Assembly (NCBI GenBank): GCA_963800215.1
Contig: CAWCZY010000015.1
Coordinates: 1 to 64,000, forward strand
DNA: 64,000 nt
Direction of reading: 5' to 3'
Source: JAJPKK01 sp963800215
GTDB taxonomy: Bacteria > Pseudomonadota > Alphaproteobacteria > Rhizobiales > Xanthobacteraceae
Both the position numbers and the translations under genes were made by a program. Below are positions 1 through 9,221 of this stretch, piece after piece. Below the pieces are notes generated by a model, which saw nothing but the letters and a program-made list of their open reading frames with translations, was not told where the DNA came from and ran no database searches. How positions within the stretch are numbered: the stretch's first letter is position 1; each line of letters starts with the position of its first letter.

Positions 1-627
1 GAGGACGGCCAAAAGGTGGTGCTCGCGATCAAGAGCATGGGTGGTGAGAGCACCCAGGCCTGGCGTACCGTCCTCGACGATCTCATCAGGCGCGGCTTGC
101 GGCGGCCCGAGTTCCTCATCGTCGATGGCGCGCCCGGGCTCGACAAGGCGATCGCCGCCGTGTGGGACGGCGTGCCGGTCCAGCGTTGCACGGTCCACAA
201 GCACAGGAACCTCTTCGCGCACGCGCCGGAGCGCCTGCATGACGAGATCACCGCGGATTACAACGATATGATCTATGCGGCGACGCGTGAGGAGATCGAG
301 GCGCGCCGCAAGGCCTTCATCCGCAAATGGAGGCTCAAGCACCGCGCCGTGGCCGACAGCCTGGAGGAAGCCGGCGACCGGCTGTTCACCTTCACACGAC
401 TGCCGCCGAGCCAATGGCGGAGCGCGCGGACCACAAATGCGATCGAACGACTGCACGAGGAATTCAAACGAAGGATAAAGACGCAGACCGTGCTGCCGTC
501 CGCGGACACAGCGGCCATGCTGTTCTGGGCATTGCTCGCCTCTGGCCAGATCAACATGCGCAAGGTTGATGGCTGGCAGACGCTCTCTACAAAGCTCATC
601 GATCAGCCAGTTGACCTCGCAGCCTGA
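1..627 (+). CDS. IS256-family transposase, C-terminal part (cut by window edge)
   Basis: The reading frame is already open at base 1, so the gene begins outside the window; about 208 codons are visible, roughly the C-terminal half of a mutator-type (IS256) DDE transposase. Seen: the segment FLIVDGAPGLDKAI, which fits the second catalytic Asp region, CTVHKHRNL after it, and TTNAIERLHEEFKRR near the C-terminus, which carries the catalytic Glu region. No obvious terminal inverted repeat can be matched because the left end is missing. It is followed only by gene debris up to 2.4 kb, consistent with an insertion hotspot. Whether the element is complete and active cannot be judged. Confidence 0.9.
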   Translation, partial: EDGQKVVLAIKSMGGESTQAWRTVLDDLIRRGLRRPEFLIVDGAPGLDKAIAAVWDGVPVQRCTVHKHRNLFAHAPERLHDEITADYNDMIYAATREEIEARRKAFIRKWRLKHRAVADSLEEAGDRLFTFTRLPPSQWRSARTTNAIERLHEEFKRRIKTQTVLPSADTAAMLFWALLASGQINMRKVDGWQTLSTKLIDQPVDLAA

Positions 628-699
628 AACGATACTTTCATGTTACCGGAGATCGCGCCACGCCGAATTCCAACCGCTTCCCGGACGCCACCGCATCTG

Positions 700-918
700 A
701 TGAGCGCAAACACTCCTTACACCAACACACGGGCATGCTGTGCATTCTGCGTCAAGCCGCTGCCAGTCGTGAACGGCGAGCTGCAGCCTTGGCGGGCTCC
801 AAGCGGCCTATTCTTCTGTGACGAATTCTGCGCCGACGATGCCGAGGACGCTCGCTTTCACAGCCACCGCAGGGCAGATCGCAGGGGAGATGATTTGTCG
901 GCACGCGCCTCAACCTGA
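700..918 (+). CDS. small Cys-rich hypothetical protein
   Basis: A 72-residue protein. It contains a CAFC pair and, about 24 residues later, CDEFC, so a zinc-binding knuckle is plausible. The composition and the ending rich in Asp, His and Arg resemble small proteins I associate with mobile regions of Bradyrhizobium relatives, but I cannot name a family. The ATG at 700 is preferred over an in-frame ATG at 640 because the first 20 residues of the longer form are low-complexity and precede the conserved-looking part. No function is assigned. It lies between a transposase end and a recombinase scrap, so it may be a hitch-hiker or a remnant. Confidence 0.45.
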   Translation: MSANTPYTNTRACCAFCVKPLPVVNGELQPWRAPSGLFFCDEFCADDAEDARFHSHRRADRRGDDLSARAST

Positions 919-937
919 CGCTCGGTGCTCATGTTCC

Positions 938-1033
938 CGAGCGCTCAACGAACGCGGTATTCCCACGGCAACGCGGCGCGGGCTTTGGACAGCATCGCAG
1001 GTCCGCAGCTTGTTGGCGCGGCTCAACGGCACG
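938..1033 (+). pseudogene. serine-recombinase C-terminal scrap
   Basis: About 31 codons read ALNERGIPTATRRG...WTASQVRSLLARL. The pattern ALNERGIPT followed by W, then S-x-V-x-x-L-L is the hallmark of the Recombinase domain (PF07508) of large serine recombinases. No resolvase catalytic domain is present upstream and the frame closes at 1090, so this is a small leftover of an integrase-type enzyme. The call rests only on this short motif. Confidence 0.5.
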
Positions 1034-1187
1034 ATTGGCGAGAACCGCTGCCGGCGTCGCCACAGCGCGCTACGCGGCCAGGGCGCTTAATCCGACCTCA
1101 GTCGTCGAAGCGCGCCGTCGAGCCATTCGTCTACCGAGGTCTTTTTGTCCCAACGCGCGGGAATGGAGGCGCAAGTATCTCGCGCTC

Positions 1188-1319
1188 CTAGGCCACTCCG
1201 GCCAGATAGGGCGTTTGACCAGCCGGAACATGAAATAGCGGAACGACGGGTACGATCTCGGCTCCCCATATCGATTGCCACCCGGTGATGTAGCCACTTT
1301 TGAAGGTAGTGTCTGGCAT
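1188..1319 (-). CDS. 43-residue hypothetical protein
   Basis: A short reading frame starts with ATG at 1319 and has a good Shine-Dalgarno (GGGAGG, six bases upstream). The peptide begins MPDTTFKSGYITGWQSI and ends with PAGQTPYLAGVA. Very similar short proteins with G-Y-I-x-G-W-x-S and PAG-x-x-P-Y-x-A-G are, from memory, widespread orphans in Bradyrhizobium-like genomes, where they usually run a few residues further (GVRDA). This copy may therefore be truncated by a stop at 1188-1190. Function unknown. Confidence 0.5.
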   Translation of the reverse strand: MPDTTFKSGYITGWQSIWGAEIVPVVPLFHVPAGQTPYLAGVA

Positions 1320-1718
1320 GATTGGCCTCCCACGTCTCCCGCCGTCGAGGTAGCCCCACAACCATAGGGGCGCTCCGGTTGACCGAATGTCGCCCCGAAT
1401 GTCGAGCGGCTGACTAACTAATCGCCACAGTGTTTGGATTGCGCGCGTTGACCGGGCGTCAACGAGCCCCGTAGGCGCGGCGCACCGGCTTCAAGACGCC
1501 TCGGTTCTTGGCGCCGGGCAACATCACTCTTCATTCGCCGCGTTGAGCCGATCAATTGGGGGCTTCGAGGTTTGCCAACCGCTTCTGCCGCTCGATACGC
1601 GCCTCAGCGAGCGATTCCCACGTGCGCGCCATGTTCGCTATCCGAGGCCAAGCAGCCGCTGGCGTCCCTGGACATGAGATGGGCGTGTCCAGCTCGCCAG
1701 TCCAACTAGCTCGCCTCA
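1320..1718. other. gene-free stretch
   Basis: I see no convincing coding frame, RNA gene or repeat in this 399-base stretch between two small minus-strand remnants. It is probably decayed sequence of the mobile-element region. Confidence 0.4.
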
Positions 1719-1922
1719 TCATCCGGCGAGCGCCATCCGGCCAGCGTCGGTGATCCGCACGCGGACGACCTTGATCGGCCGCTTGCCGGCCCGCACGGTC
1801 TCAGGCATCGCGGTCGCGAAGGCCAGCAACATTGACTCGGTGTGGCCGTTCGTGCTGCGGGCGAGCAGCGGGAGCACCCGGCGCTGGTCGACGCCGAGCC
1901 GTTTGCGTGGGCTCATCGCCAT
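1719..1922 (-). pseudogene. small winged-helix-like orphan protein, internally deleted
   Basis: The 67-residue product (possible starts at 1922 or 1916) begins with PRKRLGVDQRRVLPLLA and ends KVVRVRITDAGRMALAG. Small proteins with VDQ-x-R-x-L-x-x-LA followed by a helix-turn-helix and ending VRITxAGxxAL are common in rhizobial genomes. In this copy the middle, where the recognition helix (usually around VxxLVxxGLA) should lie, is missing: the chain jumps from ESMLLA to ATAMPETVRAG. It therefore looks like a remnant with an internal deletion of about 20 codons. Function unknown. Confidence 0.4.
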
Positions 1923-2070
1923 TGCATGCCGGTTAGGCTCTCGCGCGCCGGCTGCTCCCGCCAATTTGGCCGGGCGTCGGCCCCGATGATCCCGCACCTC
2001 GTGCACACCATCCGCGGCCCGAACGCCGGCACCGGCACGTCATCCGGCCAGGGCGCCGCGCTGCAGTCTC

Positions 2071-2429
2071 AACGCGATGGGCTCGTTCCTGATCATGGGC
2101 CTGTTCGGGCTCATCATTGCGAGCCTTGTCAATATCTTCCTCAAGTCGAGCGGCCTCGCATTCCGTCGGAATCGGTGGCCGCATCCCCTCGGAATCGGTG
2201 GCCGCATTCCCTCGGAATCCACAGCCTCGATTGGGCGCTGTCAGTGATCGGCGTCCTGATCTTCGCCGGCCTGACCGCCTGGGACACCCAGAAGATCAAG
2301 GAATATTACGATCCTCAGGACGATGGCATCATCGCAGGCCGCAAGGCAGTCATGGGCGCGCTGTCGCTCTATCTCGACTTCATCAACATGTTTATGACGT
2401 TACTGCGGCTGTTTGGCGATCGCCGCTGA
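2071..2429 (+). pseudogene. Bax inhibitor-1/YccA family protein, C-terminal remnant interrupted by repeats
   Basis: Two parts of one membrane protein are visible. The first (about 2077-2160) reads MGSFLIMGLFGLIIASLVN followed by IFLKSSGLAF. The second (about 2226-2429) reads SVIGVLIFAGLTAWDTQ then KIKEYY, ending SLYLDFINMFMTLLRLFGDRR. This is the well-known end of BI-1/UPF0005 proteins. The two are separated and put out of register by a 23-bp tandem repeat (2166-2219). The N-terminal two thirds are absent. It is a true remnant, not a simple frameshift. Confidence 0.8.
2158..2219. repeat. 23-bp tandem repeat inserted in the BI-1 remnant
   Basis: Two consecutive 23-base units (2166-2188 and 2189-2211) differ at one or two positions and share the core TCGGAATCGGTGGCCGCAT. 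They are flanked by partial units (GCATTCCG before, TCGGAATC after). Multiple short direct repeats like this are found at the ends of IS21-type elements; that link is inference, since no IS21 gene lies nearby. Confidence 0.7.
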
Positions 2430-2767
2430 CGCCCAGGCAACGGCGCTTCGTGCGCCGCCGGTTGTTTGCTCACACGTCGCACCGTTCGACCACGTCACCG
2501 GCGCTGCTGGTTGGTCCCGCCGTTTTGCGTCGGCGCCCACTTCGGTGCGAAATACTGTTCGTCGTTATCGACCCCATGCGAGGCGCGGGCTAGGAGTTCG
2601 GTCAGCCAGGTGTCACGAGGTTGCCCGCGATCGGTGCCTTCCTCGGAATGGCTGGATGGCGCCACCGCGACAGCCCCACAACAACGCTCTACGGTGCGAT
2701 GCAGTTTTTCGCGGCGTTACGTGCCGCCCGTTATCCTGTAACTCTGGGGAAATCAAGGGAGGATGAC
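2430..2767. other. gene-free stretch before the NHL gene
   Basis: I see no coding frame with family resemblance in these 338 bases. The last 10-15 bases supply the ribosome binding site (AAGGGAGG) of the next gene. Confidence 0.4.
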
Positions 2768-3795
2768 ATGCGTGCGAGCCCGAGAGGATTTGCTATTGCC
2801 CTGCTCACGACCGTGGTCACCGCCGGAATGGCGAGCGCGCAATCGAGCTATCCCTGCACGGAGACCAACGGCAACCTGCCCAATCCCTACCGCCAAGTGC
2901 TGAACTGGGCCGCGCCGCCGCGGCCCTGGAGTCCAGTCAATGCCGTCGCGGTAGATCCGGACAACAACCTCTGGGCCGTGGATCGTTGTGAAACCGACGA
3001 CTGCATTCCGGTCATCGAACTTGGGTCCGACGGCAAAACCCTGAAGAATTTCGGCGCCGGCCTGTTCGTCGAACCGCACCAGGCGGCCATCGACAAGGAC
3101 GGCAATCTCTGGGTGGCCGATGCCGGACGAAGGGCACGAAAGGTATGCAGGTGACGAAGCTCAGTCCCGACGGCCGCGTGCTGCTGAAGCTCGGCAAGCC
3201 CGGCCAAGGCGCCGGCCAGACCGGCCTCGACATCTTCGATTCGCCGACCGGCGTCGCCGTCGCCTCCAATGGCGACATCTACATCAGCGAGGGCCATGGC
3301 GAGACCAAGGTCAACAATTCGCGCATCATGGTGTTCACCAAGGAGGGCAAATTCATCAAGACCTTCGGCTCCCGCGGCACCGGCGATGGGCAATTGCTCT
3401 CGCCGCACGCGCTGGCCTTCGACAGCAAGGACCACCTCTATGTCGCCGACCGCGGCAACAGCCGCGTCGTCGTCTTCGACAAGGACGGGAAATTCCTCGC
3501 CGCCTGGAAGCAGTTCGGCCGGCCGAGCGGGATCGCCATCGACAAGAACGACATGCTGTACGTCGCCGATTCCCAGTCCTCGGATGCACCCGGCGCCGCC
3601 AATTACAATCCGGGCTGCCGGCGCGGCATCCGCATCGGTAGCGTGAAGGACGGCAAGGTGATGTATTTCATTCCGCCCCCGGTGCCGCCAGATCCGAAGA
3701 TGCAGCCACCGATCGGCATCGTGGTCGATGGCAATGGCGCGATCTACGCGGCGTCCGACGACCAGAAGGACATCAAAAAATACGTGAAGAACTGA
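2768..3795 (+). pseudogene. exported NHL-repeat (PAL-like) beta-propeller protein, one frameshift
   Basis: The ATG at 2768 follows AGGGAGG at good spacing and opens a Sec signal peptide ending GMASA. The first frame runs to 3154 and contains NAVAVDPDNNLWAVDR and HQAAIDKDGNLWVADA. The propeller then continues in another frame from about 3127 to 3795 (KLSPDGRVLLKLGKPG, ISEGHG, LYVADRGNSRVVVFD, LYVADSQ, GAIYAASDD). Together they make about 342 residues, the usual size of the exported proteins related to peptidyl-alpha-hydroxyglycine alpha-amidating lyase. The shift near 3124 equals a one-base loss or two-base gain. Its neighbours are other small exported proteins. The substrate is unknown. Confidence 0.8.
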
Positions 3796-3924
3796 TCCGG
3801 ATGGATCGACGGAAGCCGGCCCGACACATCACCCAGGAACGGCTTCAACCGTTGGGGAATTCGCGCTTGCTGCGGCACCCGCGTGCTATGATTGCGGCCG
3901 CAAATCAATGACCCGGAGGAGACC

Positions 3925-4452
3925 ATGCGCATTTTTGTTTTCATCATGTTCGCGCTCTTCCTCGGCGCCGGCCCGGTATCAGCCTGGGACGAATACATCT
4001 ATCTCGACCAAGGTGTGGCGATCCAATTTCCCACCAAGCCCCAGACGATGAAGTCGACCTACGACTTGACCCTGGCCAAGGGTCTACCGTCGATGATCTA
4101 TTCGGCCGAGGACGATCACGTCCTCTACAAGCTGACCGTCGTCGACCTGACCAACCGCCCCGATGTAGGTGCGAACTTCCTTAACGAAGCGGCCTATGGG
4201 CTGATGCGTGAGGGCGACGTGCTGTTCACCGATTTCCCGCGCATCTATCAGGGCGTGAAGGCGATCTACGGCGTTTCGCTGGTGGTTGATCGCACGGATG
4301 GGAGTTGTGTGCGCAGCTCGCTCTATTACAACAAGGGCAGGCTTTATATTGCGGACGCTGTCGTGCTTCCCGCGCGCGGCGACAAGGATATGATCACGCC
4401 CTCGCGTTACGACCAGACCATTCGCTTCCCACCGGACGGGCGCTTCGACTGA
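3925..4452 (+). CDS. exported hypothetical protein
   Basis: The ATG at 3925 is preceded by CGGAGGAG, which decides against an upstream in-frame start at 3892. Its 175 residues begin with a signal peptide (MRIFVFIMFALFLGAGPVSA) and then read WDEYIYLDQGVAIQFPTKP. The remainder is a small soluble domain with one Cys (GSCVRSSLYYN) and no recognisable catalytic motif. The F-P-x-x-P near the mature N-terminus is common in periplasmic proteins of unknown role. It converges on and slightly overlaps the end of the DUF6152-like gene on the other strand. Confidence 0.75.
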   Translation: MRIFVFIMFALFLGAGPVSAWDEYIYLDQGVAIQFPTKPQTMKSTYDLTLAKGLPSMIYSAEDDHVLYKLTVVDLTNRPDVGANFLNEAAYGLMREGDVLFTDFPRIYQGVKAIYGVSLVVDRTDGSCVRSSLYYNKGRLYIADAVVLPARGDKDMITPSRYDQTIRFPPDGRFD

Positions 4453-4919
4453 ACGGCACCGCTGTCAGCCGCAACAGCGACCCGAGCAGACCTTCTGCCC
4501 ATTCCCCTAAGAAGGGGGCAAGAACGGCGCCGCTTCCGTCGCCGCAGCCACGGTTGGAGCACAGCTTTTGCCCGCTCGCCAGCGTGGCGCTCATGAGCTG
4601 ACCGCCGCGCGAACCGTCCTTCATCGGGCGGAAGCCGACCTCGACCTTATCGTCGATTTTGAAGCTGTCCTTCGACCAGCCAAGCGACACCAATTGCTGG
4701 ACCGAACCGCCCTCAAAGGACCATGTCGACACGTCGCCCTTGTCGTTGACAGGCAAGATGAAGCCAAGCATGCGGATTGACGAGTTCGAACTGCTTCACC
4801 GTGCCCGACACGTAGATCACCTTCGACTGATCGAACATGGCGAAGGAATGATGCGCGAAGGCGGGCGCCGCCAACAGCACGGCGGCTACGCCAGCAAGGC
4901 CGAAAACTTTGTTGGTCAT
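4394..4919 (-). pseudogene. exported DUF6152-family protein, one frameshift
   Basis: The start at 4919 has GGAG at six bases and opens a signal peptide (MTNKVFGLAGVAAVLLAAPA) followed by HHSFAMFDQSKVIYVSGTVK and NPHAWLHL. The conserved HHSFAMFD, G-T-V-K-x-F and NPHAW segments identify DUF6152. The second half lies in the next frame from about 4765 onward (NDKGDVSTWSFEGG, DKVEVGFRPMKDGSRGGQLMSATL). The indel is near 4757-4765. The reading frame runs about 60 bases into the convergent gene, longer than family members usually do. DUF6152 proteins are small periplasmic proteins of unknown function, often beside quinoprotein or propeller genes as here. Confidence 0.75.
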
Positions 4920-5058
4920 GATCCGCTCCATGACATTTGAAGAGCCAACAATACCACGGATGCCGACGCTCAAAAATCCGATTTCTCCGCCGATTGTCGG
5001 AAGCGGCTGCGCTGCTATCGTGTTTCGACGGCCCAGCGAACGCTGGCAGGCGTGCCCT

Positions 5059-5283
5059 TCATTTGGGCTTCCTCTTGGCCCGCTTCGAAACAGCGATCCG
5101 TGTCGGGGGTTCTTCTTTGGACCAATCATCGTAGGGATTTCGATCCCGCACCAGGTCACCCAACTTGTCCTTGAGCTTCGCCATCACGTGCTGACGGGTC
5201 GACCCTTTCGTAATCGGGAGTGATGGGTCCGAAGCGCGGATTTCATCGATGAGCCGTCCAGCTCGATTGGTGCCGGAGCTCAA
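5059..5283 (-). CDS. small basic hypothetical protein, translationally coupled TTG start
   Basis: A 74-residue frame is proposed to start at TTG 5283-5281, overlapping the TGA of the upstream gene as TTGA. It reads SSGTNRAGRLIDEIRASDPS, then HVMAKLKDKLGDLVRDRNPYDDW and a basic tail (AVSKRAKRKPK). A GGGAGG lies about 12 bases upstream. Alternative: an internal ATG at 5182 gives only 41 residues. No family recognised. Its place directly after an Arc-like DNA-binding gene suggests a small element-encoded accessory protein. Confidence 0.45.
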   Translation of the reverse strand: MSSGTNRAGRLIDEIRASDPSLPITKGSTRQHVMAKLKDKLGDLVRDRNPYDDWSKEEPPTRIAVSKRAKRKPK

Positions 5284-5674
5284 CTTGATCTCACGCCTCC
5301 CGCTATCGCCGCCTGGCCGAACGACAGAAGCACGTGTACGATCGCGTCCATGACGTCGTCGAACTGCCATTGCTCTTTCAGCCAATCGTGTTTCTTCTGG
5401 GCCGAGCCCGTCGCGGCGGCGGTGTGAATTGTCGCGCCAATCAGTTTCACCACGGCCGCGGTTTGACCGGTTCCATAGAGCTCGACTGCGTTCTTGTCAT
5501 CGACGAAGTTTGGCGCAGCCGATGCTCCAATTCCTGGCTCAGGCTGCGTCCACTGGCTTCCTTCGCCGCCACAAGCAGTGCACGGGTGTCCGGCTGAAGT
5601 CTCGTCGACAGCACGGCGGTCCGACCGATCTTGCGGCCATACTCCCCTCTCGGGAGGGGGCCTCGTTTTCCCAT
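5280..5674 (-). pseudogene. Arc/ribbon-helix-helix-like DNA-binding protein, one frameshift
   Basis: The ATG at 5674 has TTGGGAGA upstream. The N-terminal part reads MGKRGPLPRGEY, then TAVLSTRLQPDTRALLVAA and SGRSLSQELEHRLR, a typical Arc-like ribbon-helix-helix seen in phage and integrated-element proteins. After about 5511 the protein continues in the next frame: FVDDKNAVELYGTGQTAAVV, KLIGATIHTAA, HDWLKEQWQFDDVMDAIVHV. That second half is the usual companion region of this family. The total is about 130 residues. One indel near 5511 separates the halves. Confidence 0.65.
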
Positions 5675-5962
5675 ACTCTGAATTCTCCCAAATAACATAC
5701 TTACCAATCGGCAGTTAATTTAGGTCTGGCTCTTGCGCCGGTCAAGGGCGAGGCAGTACATAAAAACCAGAATACGAGCCGGCATCGCCATTTTTGGAGG
5801 TGTCGATCGCGCTGCCGGACCACAGATAAATGGCCGAACGGCTCGCCGGCGGAACCAGCAGGACCGAACAGAGCCCGCACCATCCGTGGTTGAGGGGCTC
5901 GGCTGCACCGCAAAATGCGGCGATTTGGGTTGACCGGCTCTGAACACTTGGGAGTGTCCCCG

Positions 5963-6969
5963 ATGAATGCAGTTGATAATGCCGAAGTGGAGGTGCGCCT
6001 CATTCCGCTGGCTGCGATCATCATCGATCCCGCGATCCAGCAGCGAGCAGCGGGAACCTGCCGAGCCGTCGTCGCCGAATACGCAGAGGCGATGCGCGAC
6101 GGCGCCAAGTTCCCGCCCATCGACGTTTTCAGCAACGAGGACGGCACCTTTCATCTCGCCAACGGTTTTCACCGCTTGGACGCGCATCGATCCGTGCATC
6201 CCGAGGTGCAAGAAATCGAATGTAACGTTCACCCCGGCAATCCTGACGATGCGCTCCTGTTCGCCTGCGGCGCCAATGCGCGCCACGGACTGCGGCGCCG
6301 CCGCACGGACAAGTTGAAAGCGGTCATGACGCTGATGTGCAGCGAGACATGGTCGGGCTGGAGTGATCGTGAGATCGCTAGGCAATGCAAAGTCTCGCAT
6401 CCATTCGTCGCTTCGGTTCGCAGCAAACATGTGGAAACGTTTCCAGATGCCGGCCCACAAAAGGAAGCGACCGCAGCGGATACTTCCCCGGCGCCCGACC
6501 AGAGCGGGACCGACACCCCGCCGCCTCACCGCATCGACGACGCACGGTCGCGCGCAAGGGCAAGCGTTACAGCATGGATACGGCGGGCATCGGCAGAGGC
6601 CGGTCCCCGCCGCGCCGGCGCAAAAAAGCCGAGCCCAAGCCGAAGTTGAATTCACTCGCGTGGTCAGAAGCAAACGACGAGGAACGCGCCCGTTTCATCG
6701 ACGCGGCCGGACGAGGTTCGATCGAACAGGCCCTCGACGCGAGCCAGCCACAAGACGAAGTCGCGAGACTCGAACTGGCATTTGACCGGTTCCACAGGGC
6801 ACTGAGAGCGGCAAGTGAACACGCGCACAATACGTTTGTCGAGCACCGCCGCGATGAGATCTCGGCTCTCGCGCGGGCGGCCGAGCCGCCGATTGCTGTC
6901 GCGCCGAGCCCCGCAGCAGTCGCGCCTTTGACGATCGCTCCGACTGGCGCAAGGGCACATGGAGGGTAG
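5963..6969 (+). pseudogene. ParB N-domain-like protein of a prophage/integrated element, one frameshift
   Basis: The ATG at 5963 lies eight bases after GGGAG. The first frame contains VRLIPLAAIIIDPAIQQR, FPPIDVFSNEDGTFHLANGFHR and HPGNPDDALLFACGANARHG, the ParB/sulfiredoxin-like nuclease fold with its G-F-H-R loop. A helix-turn-helix region follows (SDREIARQCKVSHPFVASVR). The frame shifts near 6540, and the C-terminal region continues as RTVARKGKRYSMDTAGIG then EANDEERARFIDAAG to 6969. Such proteins are commonly encoded just upstream of terminases in Rhizobiales genomic islands, matching the genes downstream. Likely role: DNA binding or modification control in the element; unproven. Confidence 0.65.
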
Positions 6970-6970
6970 A

Positions 6971-7474
6971 ATGGCGTCGAATAAGAAATCGGTCCCGAAT
7001 TTATCCGGACTGGCGCGCGGTTCCGATCCGGCGAAATCCCACAAGGACGTCCCGGGCCGTCACCAGTTTAGCGCCGAAAACCAGCCCAAGGCGAAACGCG
7101 GCCGCCCCAAGGGCGCTTTGAACAAGCTGACCAAGACCACGCAGGCGTTGTTATTCCAGGCCGCGACCGAGGTGGGCGACAGCGACGTACCAGGTGAGGA
7201 CGGCAAAGGTGGTCTCCTGGGCTATTTCAAGGCTTCGGCCGTCTTGGAAAGAAAGACCTACATAATCCTGCTCGGCCGCGCGCTGCCGCTCCGGGTGAAC
7301 GCCACCACCGTCACCCACAAGGCCATCCTTACGCGCGAGGAAGCGATCGCCGAATTGAAGCTGCGCGGTCTGTCCGACCAAATAATCGACCTGCTGCAGC
7401 CGGTCGAATACGTGCTGGACGAGCCTGATCCGTATGGCGACGACGACGCGATCGACGCGGAGGCCGCCAAATGA
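6971..7474 (+). CDS. terminase-adjacent DNA-packaging accessory protein (hypothetical)
   Basis: A 167-residue protein with ATG at 6971 and GGAGGG five bases upstream, nearly abutting the previous gene. It contains KRGRPKGALNKLTKTTQALL, an AT-hook-like R-G-R-P-K-G-x-x-N-K motif seen in proteins next to large terminases, and an acidic C-terminus (DEPDPYGDDDAIDAE). Location directly before the terminase suggests a small-terminase-like or packaging role, but I see no firm terminase small-subunit signature. It is the only intact gene of the element remnant of this size. Confidence 0.55.
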   Translation: MASNKKSVPNLSGLARGSDPAKSHKDVPGRHQFSAENQPKAKRGRPKGALNKLTKTTQALLFQAATEVGDSDVPGEDGKGGLLGYFKASAVLERKTYIILLGRALPLRVNATTVTHKAILTREEAIAELKLRGLSDQIIDLLQPVEYVLDEPDPYGDDDAIDAEAAK

Positions 7475-7525
7475 CTTGCGTCAGCCCCTCGGTACCTGGG
7501 CCGGTGAGATCGTGATCTGCGACGA

Positions 7526-9021
7526 ATGCCCTCTCCCCCCTTCGATCGCGTGGGGGCGAGCGTGAGTCCCCAACGAGCCGTCGGCTACCCGATCGAGCAG
7601 ATCGATGCGGCCACAAAGTTGAACGCGGCCAAGGCCAGGGATTCGTTCGCCGCGTTCCGCCGCACTATTCGGCCGGACCTGCTATGGGGTCCGTTCGTCG
7701 GGCGCCTTACCGCGGAAATGCAGCGCTTTCATGAGGCGTTCGAGGCCGGCAAGCGACCCTGGCTAGCGATCTTGACGCCGCCTCAGCACGGCAAGAGCTG
7801 GTCGGCCGAAGATTTCATCGCCTGGATGGCCGGCAGGCACAGCGACAGGAAGACAATCTACGCCAGTTACAGCGAGGACCTGGGCGTGCTCCGCAATAAT
7901 AATCTGCAGCGCTTGTTCAAGAGCCCTCGTTATCAGCATGTGTTCCCGAATCTGCGCATTGGCGCGCCAAACTACCAATGCAACACGTCGCTGATCGAAT
8001 ACGCCGACGGCCCAGGATCGTTCCGCAACACCACCATCAACGGTCCGATCACCGGAATGGAACTGCACCTCGGCGTGATCGACGATTACGTGAAGGGCCG
8101 CAGGGAAGCCAATAGCAAGACCGTGCGCGACGCCACCTGGTCGTGGTTCACCGACGACTTCATGACCCGCTTTGCCGAGGAGAGCGCACTGCTGATCATC
8201 GGCACGCGTTGGCACCTCGATGATCTGGTCGGGTGGCTGATCGACAAAAGCAAACGCCTTCGCGTGCTGGAGTTCACCGCCATTGCCGAAGAGGATGAGC
8301 GCTATCGCAGAAAGGGCGAGCCGCTGTTCCCAGAGCTGAAATCGCTGAAATTCCTGCAGGAGCGCCAGCGGCTGATGTCGGATGCAAGCTGGCAGGCCGA
8401 ATATCAGCAGCATCCGTATCTCATAGGGGGCGGAATGTTCCCGATCGAGAAGCTGCAGACCATCGGCATCCTCGATCGGAAAGAGATTGTGCAGTCGGTG
8501 CTCGGCGTCGACAAGGCCGGTACCTCGGGCGGCGACGGCGCCTTCACCGCGATCGTGTTGTTGCACAAGATGCGTGACGGCCGCTTCGTGATCGAGCGCG
8601 TCGTGCGCGGCCATTGGTCGCGCGCTGGAGCGCGAGAAGAAAATCAGATAGTGCATTGAGACGGACTATGCCAGAACATGGGCCGTGTTTTACACTCACG
8701 ATTATCAGATCGTGATGGAGCAATGAGCCCGGCAGTGGTGGTAAAGAAAGTGCCGAAACGACGGTCCGCAATTTAGCCGGCTATAACGTAGTAGCGCATC
8801 GTCCGACCGGCGACAAAGCGGCTCGTGCCGAGCCATTCGCGGCACAAGTCCAAGGTGGTAACGTGTGGCTCTATGCTGGTCCGTGGCAAGAGGTATTCCT
8901 TGAGGAAGCGGAGAGTTTCCCGAACGGCCCCCATCTCGACCAAATCGACGCCGCGGCGATGGCATTCAATCATATGACATTGGTCAACACGTACGACACG
9001 TCTTATTCATGGGTTGACTGA
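7526..9021 (+). pseudogene. phage terminase large subunit, several lesions
   Basis: The ATPase half is intact to 8659: ILTPPQHGKSW is the Walker A region, LHLGVIDD the Walker B region, LLIIGTRWHLDD the coupling motif, and FPELKS, WQAEYQQ follow as in Terminase_6/phage_term_2-like proteins. The nuclease half begins with GVDKAGTSGGDGAFTAIV and is then damaged: an extra base near 8621, a CAG-to-TAG-type stop at 8649-8651, and an extra base near 8724. The remaining part is legible to TGA 9021 (GSGGKESAETTVRNLAGYN, HRPTGDKAARAEPFAAQVQG, ending HLDQIDAAAMAFNHM). Start uncertain: ATG 7526 or GTG 7562. The combination of nonsense and frameshifts indicates true decay. Confidence 0.85.
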
Positions 9022-9030
9022 CGATGGCGG

Positions 9031-9117
9031 CAGCCCGGCAGCGGCGGCAATGAAAGCGCCGAGACGACGATCCGCAATCTGGCTGGTTTCAACTGCATCA
9101 CTTATCGACCGACGGCT
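9031..9117 (+). pseudogene. second, diverged terminase nuclease-domain scrap
   Basis: Twenty-nine codons read QPGSGGNESAETTIRNLAGF followed by NCITYRPTA. This is the same piece of the terminase nuclease domain as at 8721-8800 in the gene just upstream (GSGGKESAETTVRNLAGYN), but clearly diverged. It is therefore a fragment of a related second terminase and not a recent tandem duplication. Confidence 0.65.
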
Positions 9118-9221
9118 ACCTTGCACCTGGGCCGAGAAGGGATCGGCGCGCACCGTCTTGTCGGGGCGGCAACGCCTCATTCCCGCGTCGAGGATCTATC
9201 CGCGTGATCGGCCCGAACGCG

